IMG/VR virus record: IMGVR_UViG_3300031825_000053
Span: 1 to 34,404 of that record
DNA from: a virus
Strand: one strand, 5' to 3'
DNA: 34,404 nt
The position numbers and the translations under genes are program-made. Under the pieces are notes generated by a model. The model was not told the DNA's origin. It did no database searches and saw nothing but the letters and a program-made list of their open reading frames with translations. Each line of letters opens with the position of its first letter. The first letter of the stretch is position 1. Below, piece after piece: positions 22,990-31,046 of the stretch.

Positions 22990-23232
22990 ATGTGCCTCGA
23001 TAACGCATTGAAGGCTGGCTCCATAGATCCGGTGGGTAAAGCCCTTATACCGAATGAGCGCACGCGCGCCCTGATCTCGCCTACGCCGTTGGGCACCGCA
23101 AAATTGATGCGCGGTGGGTTCGACTCACCTCACCCGCCGCCTCCGCGTCCCGCCGACGCTCCTCCGCGTCCCGCGTTCAACCTGGGGCTCGACGACAGCG
23201 CCGCGAAGTCCATGACAAAGACGGTGGTCTAA
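22990..23232 (+). CDS. 80-residue Pro-rich protein with a Met-Cys N-terminus
   Basis: Begins MCLDNALKAGSIDPVGKAL; residues 48-62 are Pro-rich (HPPPPRPADAPPRP). No fold is expected. It lies eight bases after the previous gene and its stop TAA directly precedes the next ATG, so it is part of a coupled set. Possibly a virion linker peptide; function unknown. Confidence 0.6.
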   Translation: MCLDNALKAGSIDPVGKALIPNERTRALISPTPLGTAKLMRGGFDSPHPPPPRPADAPPRPAFNLGLDDSAAKSMTKTVV

Positions 23233-23925
23233 ATGCCATTCCCTATTGCACTCGCCATAGCTGCCGCCATGATGGCAGCCAGCGCGAAGATGAACAACGA
23301 CGCGCAGAAAAGCGTTGTCGGCGCGCGCGAGAATGCGATGCGCGTGGAACTTGAGCGCCAGCGGGCGCTGCGTGAGCGCGCCGCCGCAGTGAATGACGAG
23401 ACGGAGGCGCGGTTTACGCGCCAGCAGCAGGATCAGTCTACGGGGCAGGAGGCGGATCGGCGCACGCAGGTATTGCAGGAGGCGGTGGCCCTGCCGACTT
23501 CAGGCATTCAGGACATCCCGGTTGCAGGTGCGCCAGCCATCGTGCAGTCTCAGATCGCCGCCAGCATTCGCGACGCACTGCTCTACGGCAAGAAGCTGGC
23601 TGGTGCGAACGCCAGGCTCGGGGCGTATGGTAGCAACCAGTTCAACAACGGGCTCACGCTCAACCGTTCGGCGCAGGACTTGGGGCAGGTTAGCGACTTC
23701 TCGCGTCGCTCCAGCGACATCACCGGCATGGAGCTTGAGTCAGCCAATCAGGCCGGAGCGAAGCAGCGCCAGATGGCGGATCTGTTCCGCATGGGGGGCT
23801 CACTCGTCGCCATGTATGGCGGAACCGGAGCGGGTGTCGGCACACAGGCTCCCGCACCCGTGGAGGATCGCAACCCGTCTGGAGTCGGTCTGCGCCAGGG
23901 TGGCGGCCAAGGGTTGAGGCTCTAA
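23233..23925 (+). CDS. Internal virion protein (gp14-like)
   Basis: A 230-residue protein. Residues 4-18 form a hydrophobic N-terminal segment (PIALAIAAAMMAASAK), followed by a long charged helix (ENAMRVELERQRALRERAAAVNDE) and Gln-rich sequence, then Gly-rich regions. This layout, a short membrane-inserting N-terminus plus a long helix, matches podoviral ejection proteins that form the outer-membrane pore. ATG 23233 directly follows the previous stop. Confidence 0.65.
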   Translation: MPFPIALAIAAAMMAASAKMNNDAQKSVVGARENAMRVELERQRALRERAAAVNDETEARFTRQQQDQSTGQEADRRTQVLQEAVALPTSGIQDIPVAGAPAIVQSQIAASIRDALLYGKKLAGANARLGAYGSNQFNNGLTLNRSAQDLGQVSDFSRRSSDITGMELESANQAGAKQRQMADLFRMGGSLVAMYGGTGAGVGTQAPAPVEDRNPSGVGLRQGGGQGLRL

Positions 23926-23926
23926 T

Positions 23927-25030
23927 ATGCCGCGCACCGCGAATCCCTTCTACCTCGGCACCGGAAGTCCGCGTCAGGGTGTGACGCACGCCGGAGGATA
24001 CAACAATCCGTATATGGCACAGGTCGCCGAGAACATCGGCGGCTTGTTGCTCGGACGCGAGACACCGAATCAGCGTGTAGACCGTGAGGCGAAGGCGGCG
24101 CTGACTGCTGCGCAGACGCGCAAGACCACGCTCGAGGGCAATGACCTTGAATATGGCGCTAAGGCGCGCGAAGCCGCCGCTCTGCGTCGTGGCGCTATCC
24201 AGCGGCTCGGACTGAACCCGGATACTCCTGACGAGGCGTTGACGCCGGAGCAACAAAAAAGTGTGAACAGCACGATTGGACAAATTCTGTTGTCGCACGG
24301 CCTGACCGGCAAGACGAACTACGACCAGCTTACTCAGGGCGAACAACGGTATAGTGATCGCACGCTGCAAGAGGATGTGCTAGCCGGCCGGCGCACCGCA
24401 GGCGCGGTGGGTGAGAGCGCCGCTGCTCGCCAAGGTAAGCCTCTCCTCAACGTCAATGACGGCACCCGCTTCAATCAGTTCGACTCTGCGGCGCCCATGA
24501 CCACTACGGAGAAGGGCCGCAGCGCGATCGGTCTGAACGCGGCCAGGGTGAAAACAGAGGGCACGAAGCAGGAGCGCAACCGCGCTGCCGCTGCGAAGTC
24601 TGGGCGCGAGTCTCTGGGTGAGACTCTGCTGGGGGTGGATGAAAACGGTAATGAGCAGTACAAGCTCGTGCCGAAAACGCCTGGCGCCATCCTCACACGC
24701 ACCTCAAAGGCCAAGGCTGCGAAAGATTCGCGCCCGAAGCTGCCGTTCAACAGCGGAAAGATTCTGGACGAGGAAATCGGTGCGCAGCTGAACGGTATGG
24801 ACCTCACGCCGGAGGACAAAACAGCCATCCGCGAGCGCGCGTCTCAGCTTTACCCCGACGTCGGCAACGCCACCGAGTCCGTGCGCCGCGCGCGCAGCGA
24901 ACTCGGGTATGACGTCGTAGAGGTGCCCGGGCGCATATTCGGAACGAACAAGAAGTTCTCGAAGGACGATAAGCGCGCGCCGACCGACCTTTCTGACGAC
25001 GAACTCCTGAAAAAACTCGGAGCGAAGTAA
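23927..25030 (+). CDS. Internal virion/ejection protein, 367 residues
   Basis: A mostly helical, Lys/Arg/Ala-rich protein. It opens RTANPFYLGTGSPRQGVTHAGGYNNPYMAQVAENIGGLLLG, then has long charged helices (EAKAALTAAQTRKTTLEGND, AREAAALRRGAIQRLG) and Gly/Lys-rich linkers. The C-terminal ~90 residues hold KLPFNSGKILDEEIGAQLN and DLSDDELLKKLGAK. It lies two bases after the gp14-like gene and two bases before the giant ejection-protein gene. The gp15-like role is inferred from order, not from a domain. Confidence 0.6.
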   Translation: MPRTANPFYLGTGSPRQGVTHAGGYNNPYMAQVAENIGGLLLGRETPNQRVDREAKAALTAAQTRKTTLEGNDLEYGAKAREAAALRRGAIQRLGLNPDTPDEALTPEQQKSVNSTIGQILLSHGLTGKTNYDQLTQGEQRYSDRTLQEDVLAGRRTAGAVGESAAARQGKPLLNVNDGTRFNQFDSAAPMTTTEKGRSAIGLNAARVKTEGTKQERNRAAAAKSGRESLGETLLGVDENGNEQYKLVPKTPGAILTRTSKAKAAKDSRPKLPFNSGKILDEEIGAQLNGMDLTPEDKTAIRERASQLYPDVGNATESVRRARSELGYDVVEVPGRIFGTNKKFSKDDKRAPTDLSDDELLKKLGAK

Positions 25031-25031
25031 C

Positions 25032-28000
25032 GTGGCCGACAAGACCGAACTGCTACTCGAGGCGGAGCGGCGCGGCATTCTGCCCGCCGACAAGAAGCCA
25101 CTGCTCGACGAGGCCCGCCGGCGCGGCCTGATTCCGGGTGGCGGAGCGTCATCTTCTGCGCCCACACCCGCCCCACAAGAACCCGGCCTCGCAGATCGCT
25201 TCAACATCATGGCGCGCGATGCCTTCGAGCAAAGCGGCCTGGGCACCGTTCTGCGCCGCAACCGTTCAGGACAGGCAGAGTTCGACCAGGTGGGCGACAT
25301 GGACGCTGCGCTGGGCGCGATGTCCCGCGGCGAGCGCGTGCCTCCGCAGAATCCGTATGCGCGCGTCCCGCGCGCCGCGCTCGAGCGCGCCCGAGACCAG
25401 GCGCTTGTCGACGCCGGCCGCCGGCGCGACGAATTCATGCCAGCGGAGACCGCGCGGCGCGCTGAAGTTGAGGCGCTGCCATCCTTTGCGGACGACCCGA
25501 CCCTCCTTGGCAAGGTCCAGAAGGGCGCGGTCAATTTGGGCGCCATGCTTCTCGGTGGCGCTCCGTCCCCTGAGAACTTGGTACCCGTCGGCCGCGGCGC
25601 CACGCTGGGCAGGACGTTCCTTAAAGGCGCGGGCGTCAACGCAGCCATCAACGTCCCAACGGATGTCGTGGCGCAGCAGCAGGACGTTCAACTGGGACTG
25701 CAGGACCAATACGACCCTACCCGCACGGCCATTGCCGCCGCCATAGGCGCCGCCACCGGTGGGGCGGTGAATGTTGTTCCTGACATCGCGCGCGGCGCCG
25801 CCAAGGGCATACGGCGCGTGTTCGAGCCGTCGGCGCAGCAGGTTGACCCGTCGCTGCCGGCGCTGCCGTCGCGCGTGGACACGCCGGACGTGAACACCAT
25901 GTATGTCGATCCCGCCGGGCGGGCCGGGACGGCGCAGGACCGCACGGCCATGGACTTCGGGCCGGACGTAGCCCGAGCCGCCGACACTACCGCCATCGAG
26001 GGGCAGTTTCGGCGCATACAAGATCCCACTGCCGAGCCCGCGCGCACCGCGCTGCCTTACGACGACACGCGCCCGATCCTCGCGGACGGCTCGCGGCCTG
26101 ACCCTGCGGAGTGGGATGCGATACAGGCACGCCAGCAGGAGATGCAGGACACCGGGCTCACGCCGGACGTCCTCGCCGCGCAACGCGCGCGTGATAACCC
26201 GACACCGGACACCGGCGTCCAGATGGAGCCCGATGTTCTGCGTCGCACCGTTGGCGACATACTGGCTGACCGCACGATCGACCCGCGCAAGACGGTGCTG
26301 GAGATCATTCAGGAGGCGACGGGCGTTCGCACCCCACCGGCCGCGAAGGAAACGAAGGCGCGTGCCGCGGACGTCAAGGCCGCCATGGACGAGCCGGTCG
26401 GCATCAAGCAGTCGCCCGACCAACTCGAGGAGCCGCTGACCGCCGCAGAGGCGATGGACCGGCAAGCGCAGGCCCGGCGTGGAGTCACAGACCCGGCGCA
26501 GACGTTGACGCCGGAGCAGATGGGCGAGCCGCCGGCGGTGACGCGCGCGCGGGAGCGGGGGTCTAAAGCTAGTCCGCAAAGCGCGGCTCCCGACGTTCAG
26601 CAGCCTAATGTTGGGCCGAGCGTTCAGGAAAAGCCGGCGTTCACGAAACGTGAACAGGCGCCGGAAACGAACGCACGCCCCGAACCGGAAAGCGATCAGA
26701 CGCGCAGCGAAGCGGCTGCCGCGGAGAATTTTGGTCGCGTGACCGGAGATATAAAAGGCGGCAGCACGAATGACCTGTGGCGCGCATCGCACTACGCCAG
26801 TTCCATTATCACCAATCTACAGAAGAAGGCGCAGCGCGGCGAACCGCACAACGCGGACATGCTGCGTTCGCTGGAGGTTGAGCGCGACGCCATTAAGGCG
26901 GAATGGCTTACTCGTTCAGATCGTTTCTCCAATGGCGATAAACCCCTCAACACAACCTCTGCGCCCGAACCGCGCCAAGGAGTCTCAAATGAAAAACATG
27001 CCCCCGATCAAAGCGTCCGTCAAACAAATGATGTCGGAATCGGCGGAGACGGAAGTCCCGAACGAGGAGTCGGCCAAGACGGAGCTCGCGGAGAACCACA
27101 AGCCCAAGTCGATGAAGGAAGCAATCGGCAAGGCGGTCGGCAAGAAAGTGCCGCCCCCGCCGAAGAAGCGCGCCGCGTCGATGAAGGAGGCGATGGAGGA
27201 GAGCATCAAAAAACCCCAGAAGAAAAAGGGGTAGCGCGGGAGGAGGTGCAAGATGCTGCTGAGCCCGGAGGACGACCCCGCGCTGGCGTGGATGAGCGCG
27301 CACGAGTGGGCGAAGGTGAGGCTGCACGAGTGGCTGCGGAGGGTAATGGTGGATCTTCTGCGAAGGGAGACTCGCCTGACTCGTCGCCGTTCGGCTCGGG
27401 AGAAGCGAAGCTTTACGACTTCGGCGCAGCAATAGGAGAGGGCATCACCAAGGCCGCACGATGGGCGCTTGGCGGCGACTACACTGAGGCGAAGGGCGAC
27501 CTGACCAAGATCGCCGCTGCGGTGAAAACGATGTTCGAGAGCAAGGGCAAGCCCAAGCCGGGCGAGGGCGACCCGCGCAACATCGGCAAACAGCTTTTCG
27601 ACGCCATGTTCGCGTCAGCGCATGGTGACATGATAGGGCTCTACAACAAGTTCAAGGCGCGCGGCGCTGACTCGCCCACGTTCAAGCGCATCCTGGACCA
27701 GACGTTCGCGCGCGCTGGAACCGGAGAAGGAACCGGGCGCACGTTCGACGAGGCGTATGACGCGCGCGTGAAGCGGCAACTGAACAAGGTGGACGATATC
27801 AGCGACGCCATGAAGGCGGCGAACGTCACGGACGAGCAGGTGTGGAGGCAGGTTACGAACCAGGCCGCACGTCAGGGTCAGGTCGGCAAGATCGCAAAGA
27901 TGGTCGAGGACTTCTTCGGTGAGTCGCTGAAGTATCAGCGCGACGCGGGCGCAGATATTGGCGAGAGCAAGAACTACTTCCGCCGCATCGTTGATCGCAA

Positions 28001-29789
28001 CAAGGCGTATGAGCAGCGCGCGAAGTTCGTTGACCAGGCGGCCAAGGTTTATACGGAGGATCAGGGGCTGTCTGCGGTAGACGCCAAGAAGGCGGCTGAA
28101 GCCTACTGGCACCGCGTCGTCTACGGCGTCGAGGGCCGCCCGGGCATGCCCGGCCGCTCCGGCACGGAGAAGTTCGCGCGAGAGCGCGAGTTCGGCCCCG
28201 CCGCAGAGAAGCATCTGGGCGACTTCTACCGCAAAGATATCATCGGCACGCTTGCGGAATACGCTACGCAGTCCGCGCGGCGCGCGGAGATCGCGCGCCT
28301 GTGGGGCGACAACTTCTCCCGCTGGACTGAACTCGAGTCCGCCATGAAAAAAGAGGGCGTGGGCGACGCCTTGCCGCAGCTTCGCGACTACGTGGAGATG
28401 ATCGCCGGCGTGAAGCAGTTCGACGTGAGCAAGATTGAGCGTATCGCCTCATCCTGGTCTCGCACGTGGTTCAGCCTCGGGTCGCTGACGTGGGCAACGA
28501 TGACCTCGCTGCCAGAGCTCGTCATGCCGGTCGTGCGCGCGAACATGGATGTCAAGGTCGCATGGAACGGCTACATCGGCTACCTCAAGGAAGCTCTGAA
28601 GGCTGCGCCCGGGCGTGACGCCAACTACTTCCGGCGCCTCAACGAAGACATCGGACTCGTGGCCGGCGCGCACTATGGCGCTCTGTCGGCGCAGCGGTTC
28701 GGCACGGAGTCCGCGCCCGGGTCGTATCAGTCGCGCGCCATCGAGAAGTTCTTCGCGCGCAACTTGCTCGAGCCTCTGACCAACTTCAACCGCGACCTGT
28801 CGACCGCTATTGCGGAGCCGTTTATCGCCAAGCAGGCGGGGCGCGCGTTCAAGGGCGACAAACTCGCCGCGCGGGAGCTCGCGGACCTCGGGGTAGACGC
28901 CGCTGCGGTGAAGGAATTCTCCACATGGGTGAACGGGATGAAAGGAAAGGCGCCGTCCTTCGCTGACCTTCAGGCAGCGGGCAAGAATGGAGACCTCTAT
29001 ATGCTCGCGCTCCAGCGATTCTCAGATCAATCCGTCATGCGCCCGACGGCCGCCACGAAGGCGAAGGGTGCGAACAACCCGGGCGTGATAGGACTGCTCT
29101 ATCACCTCCAGTCGTTCAATTACGCCTACAGTAAGAACGTGCTGGGGCGCGCGAAGAATCGCGTCATGGGTGAGGACGTGTCCGGCATGGACCGCATGCG
29201 CTATGGCCTGCAAGCTCTGTCGGGCATGGCGATGATAACAGCCCTGCAATATGCTCTGGGTGAGGCGCGCGACTCGAGTGCGGAGGCGCTGACCGGCAAG
29301 AAGAAGGACGTCACCTACACTCCCGCAGCGAAGGTTGAGCGCGCGCTGTCACGCGCCGGCGCGTTCGGCGTGGCCGATCCTTACCTGCAGATGCTATCCG
29401 GGGTGCGCTACCAGCGCCCCATCTCATCCGCCGCGGGCGGCCCGGTCATCGGCACAGGATTCGACATGGCGCAGACCGGTGTGAATATGTGGCTGAACAA
29501 CAGCGAGAACACGAACAGCGCGGAGCGCCGCTTCGCGCGCAACCTCTATCGCTACGGCGTGGAGCCCGGCGTGAACCTCGCGCTGACGAGCCTGCCGATC
29601 AACCCGGCTACCGCACTGGTGACGATGGTCGCGCTGCCCGCGATGCGCGAGTCGTTCGTGGACGACCTGGCTGGAGAGCACGGCCGTCAGAAGCCGCGCG
29701 AGATTCAAGGGTTGAGTGAAGTCATCGCCGGCAAGGCGAAATCCGGTCGTTCCTCCGGGCGTGAATCCGGGCGCTCCTCCGGCAGGTGA
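25032..29789 (+). CDS. Giant internal virion/ejection protein (1585 residues)
   Basis: The largest gene, in the position of T7 gp16-type proteins that are injected and build the periplasmic DNA conduit. It opens with a doubled motif LLLEAERRGILPADKKPLLDEARRRGLIP in two halves (residues about 7-35), common at the N-terminus of large phage ejection proteins. Residues 250-800 are largely disordered and Pro/Gly/Glu/Arg-rich; residues 653-801 are overprinted by two other genes. The remainder is helical, with LYDFGAAIGEGITKAARWALGG (about 790-815) and hydrophobic segments near 1145-1165 (WFSLGSLTWATMTSLPELVM) and 1390-1410 (LQALSGMAMITALQYALG). The C-terminus repeats Ser-Gly-Arg. No lysozyme or transglycosylase motif is evident. 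The start is the GTG at 25032, two bases after the previous stop. Confidence 0.75.
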   Translation: MADKTELLLEAERRGILPADKKPLLDEARRRGLIPGGGASSSAPTPAPQEPGLADRFNIMARDAFEQSGLGTVLRRNRSGQAEFDQVGDMDAALGAMSRGERVPPQNPYARVPRAALERARDQALVDAGRRRDEFMPAETARRAEVEALPSFADDPTLLGKVQKGAVNLGAMLLGGAPSPENLVPVGRGATLGRTFLKGAGVNAAINVPTDVVAQQQDVQLGLQDQYDPTRTAIAAAIGAATGGAVNVVPDIARGAAKGIRRVFEPSAQQVDPSLPALPSRVDTPDVNTMYVDPAGRAGTAQDRTAMDFGPDVARAADTTAIEGQFRRIQDPTAEPARTALPYDDTRPILADGSRPDPAEWDAIQARQQEMQDTGLTPDVLAAQRARDNPTPDTGVQMEPDVLRRTVGDILADRTIDPRKTVLEIIQEATGVRTPPAAKETKARAADVKAAMDEPVGIKQSPDQLEEPLTAAEAMDRQAQARRGVTDPAQTLTPEQMGEPPAVTRARERGSKASPQSAAPDVQQPNVGPSVQEKPAFTKREQAPETNARPEPESDQTRSEAAAAENFGRVTGDIKGGSTNDLWRASHYASSIITNLQKKAQRGEPHNADMLRSLEVERDAIKAEWLTRSDRFSNGDKPLNTTSAPEPRQGVSNEKHAPDQSVRQTNDVGIGGDGSPERGVGQDGARGEPQAQVDEGSNRQGGRQESAAPAEEARRVDEGGDGGEHQKTPEEKGVAREEVQDAAEPGGRPRAGVDERARVGEGEAARVAAEGNGGSSAKGDSPDSSPFGSGEAKLYDFGAAIGEGITKAARWALGGDYTEAKGDLTKIAAAVKTMFESKGKPKPGEGDPRNIGKQLFDAMFASAHGDMIGLYNKFKARGADSPTFKRILDQTFARAGTGEGTGRTFDEAYDARVKRQLNKVDDISDAMKAANVTDEQVWRQVTNQAARQGQVGKIAKMVEDFFGESLKYQRDAGADIGESKNYFRRIVDRNKAYEQRAKFVDQAAKVYTEDQGLSAVDAKKAAEAYWHRVVYGVEGRPGMPGRSGTEKFAREREFGPAAEKHLGDFYRKDIIGTLAEYATQSARRAEIARLWGDNFSRWTELESAMKKEGVGDALPQLRDYVEMIAGVKQFDVSKIERIASSWSRTWFSLGSLTWATMTSLPELVMPVVRANMDVKVAWNGYIGYLKEALKAAPGRDANYFRRLNEDIGLVAGAHYGALSAQRFGTESAPGSYQSRAIEKFFARNLLEPLTNFNRDLSTAIAEPFIAKQAGRAFKGDKLAARELADLGVDAAAVKEFSTWVNGMKGKAPSFADLQAAGKNGDLYMLALQRFSDQSVMRPTAATKAKGANNPGVIGLLYHLQSFNYAYSKNVLGRAKNRVMGEDVSGMDRMRYGLQALSGMAMITALQYALGEARDSSAEALTGKKKDVTYTPAAKVERALSRAGAFGVADPYLQMLSGVRYQRPISSAAGGPVIGTGFDMAQTGVNMWLNNSENTNSAERRFARNLYRYGVEPGVNLALTSLPINPATALVTMVALPAMRESFVDDLAGEHGRQKPREIQGLSEVIAGKAKSGRSSGRESGRSSGR
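26989..27234 (+). CDS. Overprinted Lys-rich gene inside the giant ejection-protein gene (+1 frame)
   Basis: An 81-residue frame entirely inside 25032-29789, shifted +1. AAGGAG (26978-26983) is correctly spaced before ATG 26989. Third codon positions are almost all G or C in this frame, as in true genes here, whereas the host frame over the same bases uses many A-ending codons and gives low-complexity sequence. The protein has PKSMKEAIGKAV (39-50), ASMKEAMEESI (63-73) and SVKQMMSESA (10-19), apparently a thrice-repeated helix, a PPPPKK linker and a KKPQKKKG tail. PKSM-x-EA-x3-AV also occurs in the scaffold protein, so a capsid-assembly or virion role is possible. Function unknown. Confidence 0.7.
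   Translation: MKNMPPIKASVKQMMSESAETEVPNEESAKTELAENHKPKSMKEAIGKAVGKKVPPPPKKRAASMKEAMEESIKKPQKKKG
27253..27435 (+). CDS. Second overprinted gene inside the giant ejection-protein gene (+1 frame)
   Basis: A 60-residue frame in the same +1 frame, 18 bases after the first nested gene. GGAGGAGGTGCAAG before ATG 27253 is one of the strongest ribosome binding sites in the window. The product opens LLSPEDDPALAWMSAHEWAKVRLHEWLRRVMVDLL, a convincing amphipathic helical protein, and then turns Arg-rich with less natural composition. It ends at TAG 27433-27435, where the host frame becomes well conserved-looking. The start is well supported; the last third may be constrained mostly by the host frame. 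Confidence 0.55.
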   Translation: MLLSPEDDPALAWMSAHEWAKVRLHEWLRRVMVDLLRRETRLTRRRSAREKRSFTTSAQQ

Positions 29790-29803
29790 GGGCTTGTAAA
29801 TGT

Positions 29804-29820
29804 TGTCGAAACTGTAGGAC
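29804..29820 (+). promoter_or_regulatory. Repeated 17-bp regulatory motif before the decoration-like gene
   Basis: TGTCGAAACTGTAGGAC, 71 bases before ATG 29892. It matches the copies at 7707-7723 (rightward) and 6037-6053 (leftward). No clear -10 follows at 17-base spacing. Confidence 0.5.
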
Positions 29821-29891
29821 ACTCCCCTCAACGCCTTCCGACAAGGCGGAGACAACATCAAGATCAACGCGCCCTCAAGGGGAGAATAAAA

Positions 29892-30770
29892 ATGACCTTC
29901 CAAGTCGCCAATGGCACCCTGGCCGCCTCCGTCGCAGACGCCGGCACCTTCACGCTTTCCTACCCCTCCGGCAGCGAGACCGGCACTTTTTACAAGGCCA
30001 CCGGACACAAGCTCGTCCTGGGCCAGGAAGTCCTCTCGTCCCCGAACCAGTTCAGTATCGCGCTGGGCGCGTCGACGATCACCGTCACCAACAAGTCCGG
30101 CGCCTCGTGGGCCGCGGGCACCGCATGGCGTCTGCAGCTCGAGGAGCAGGGCAAGCGCGCGTATCGCGACGACCAGACCCGCAACCTCCTGAAGCGTGCG
30201 TATCAGGCACCGACGTTCCTCATCAACCTCGGCGCCCCGGACACGGCTGACGCGGACGGCATTTCGGCGTCGCAGTCCGTATCGAACGGTGTTGCTGCGG
30301 CGCTCGATGGCGCGGTTGGCGCGACGCTCGACGTGCCGCGCGCAGTGGTCGGCGCGTGGACCGGGACCGCCATCGTGACCGTCACCGGCACGGACGAATA
30401 CGGCGCAGTTGTCGTCGAGAAGTCCTCGTCCGGCACCAGCCTGACCGGCAAGAAAGCGTTCAAGACGATCACCAGTATCGTGCCGAGCGCCGACATCACG
30501 GCCGCGACCTTCGGCACCGGTGACGTTCTCGGTCTCCCGGTGTTCCTGGCAGAGACCGGCTTCGTCGTGAAAGAACTGCAGGACGGCACGGCGCCGACGG
30601 CGGGCACCCTCGTCGCGGGCGATGTTACCAGCGGTGGCGCAACTGCCACCACGGGCGACGTGCGCGGCACCTACGACCCGAACGCGGCGTGCGATGGAGC
30701 GAAGGTGTTCCAGCTGATCGTGTCGCTGTCGGATCCGGGCAACATCGGCGTGGCTCAGTTCGCTGGCTAA
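29892..30770 (+). CDS. Head decoration/virion surface-type protein
   Basis: A 292-residue Thr/Ala/Gly-rich beta protein. Residues 16-84 (ADAGTFTLSYPSG ... STITVTNKSGASWAAGTAWRLQ) align with the N-terminal module of the fibre-like protein at 8658. The remainder (VPRAVVGAWTGTAIVTVTGTDEYG, KKAFKTITSIVPS, DVLGLPVFLAETGFVVKELQDG, GDVRGTYDPNAACDGAKVF) is a domain I recall from abundant virion proteins of related podoviruses. A good ribosome binding site (AAGGGGAG), GC3-rich codons and a following hairpin suggest high expression. Location on the virion is inferred. Confidence 0.6.
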   Translation: MTFQVANGTLAASVADAGTFTLSYPSGSETGTFYKATGHKLVLGQEVLSSPNQFSIALGASTITVTNKSGASWAAGTAWRLQLEEQGKRAYRDDQTRNLLKRAYQAPTFLINLGAPDTADADGISASQSVSNGVAAALDGAVGATLDVPRAVVGAWTGTAIVTVTGTDEYGAVVVEKSSSGTSLTGKKAFKTITSIVPSADITAATFGTGDVLGLPVFLAETGFVVKELQDGTAPTAGTLVAGDVTSGGATATTGDVRGTYDPNAACDGAKVFQLIVSLSDPGNIGVAQFAG

Positions 30771-30782
30771 CCCTTGTGACTC

Positions 30783-30808
30783 GCGGCCCTCTGCGGAGGG
30801 TCGCTTCT
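30783..30808 (+). terminator. Hairpin after the decoration-like gene
   Basis: GCGGCCCTC pairs with GAGGGTCGC (nine pairs, one G-T wobble, 4-base loop) and is followed by TTCTCCCC. The T-tract is short, so it may act as an attenuator or mRNA-protecting stem. Form and position mirror the hairpin after the capsid gene. Confidence 0.45.
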
Positions 30809-30824
30809 CCCCAAGGAGAGCGCC

Positions 30825-31046
30825 GTGCAGTTCGACCCGAAAATCAGCATGGGAAACGTCCTCACCATCTTGTCGATGGCGGCGGCGGTCTCCATCGCAT
30901 ACGGCGACGTCAAAACCGATGTCGCCGTCATAAAGGAGGCGCAAGCCTCTGCCAAGAACGTCACAACGAATGACGTCACCCTGTTGCGCGCGGACATCCA
31001 GCGCGTCGAAACCAAAGTCGACCGATTGATCGAAAGGCAGCGATGA
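30825..31046 (+). CDS. Small membrane protein with a coiled-coil tail
   Basis: A 73-residue protein starting at GTG 30825 with AAGGAG upstream. Residues 10-26 (GNVLTILSMAAAVSIAYG) form one membrane span; residues 30-73 form a heptad-like helix (VKTDVAVIKEAQAS ... LRADIQRVETKVDRLIERQ). This layout occurs in phage proteins near lysis genes (holin accessory or spanin-like), but no lipobox is present. The stop overlaps the next start (ATGA). Confidence 0.6.
   Translation: MQFDPKISMGNVLTILSMAAAVSIAYGDVKTDVAVIKEAQASAKNVTTNDVTLLRADIQRVETKVDRLIERQR

Noticed and set aside
25266-26792. Long leftward open frame (508 codons) opposite the giant ejection-protein gene
   Set aside because: Same reason: an antisense shadow of GC-rich coding sequence with no recognisable domain.
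22370-29789. Lysozyme or transglycosylase domain in the ejection proteins
   Set aside because: I looked for a catalytic Glu in a lysozyme-like or SLT context and found none that was convincing, so no enzymatic role is claimed.
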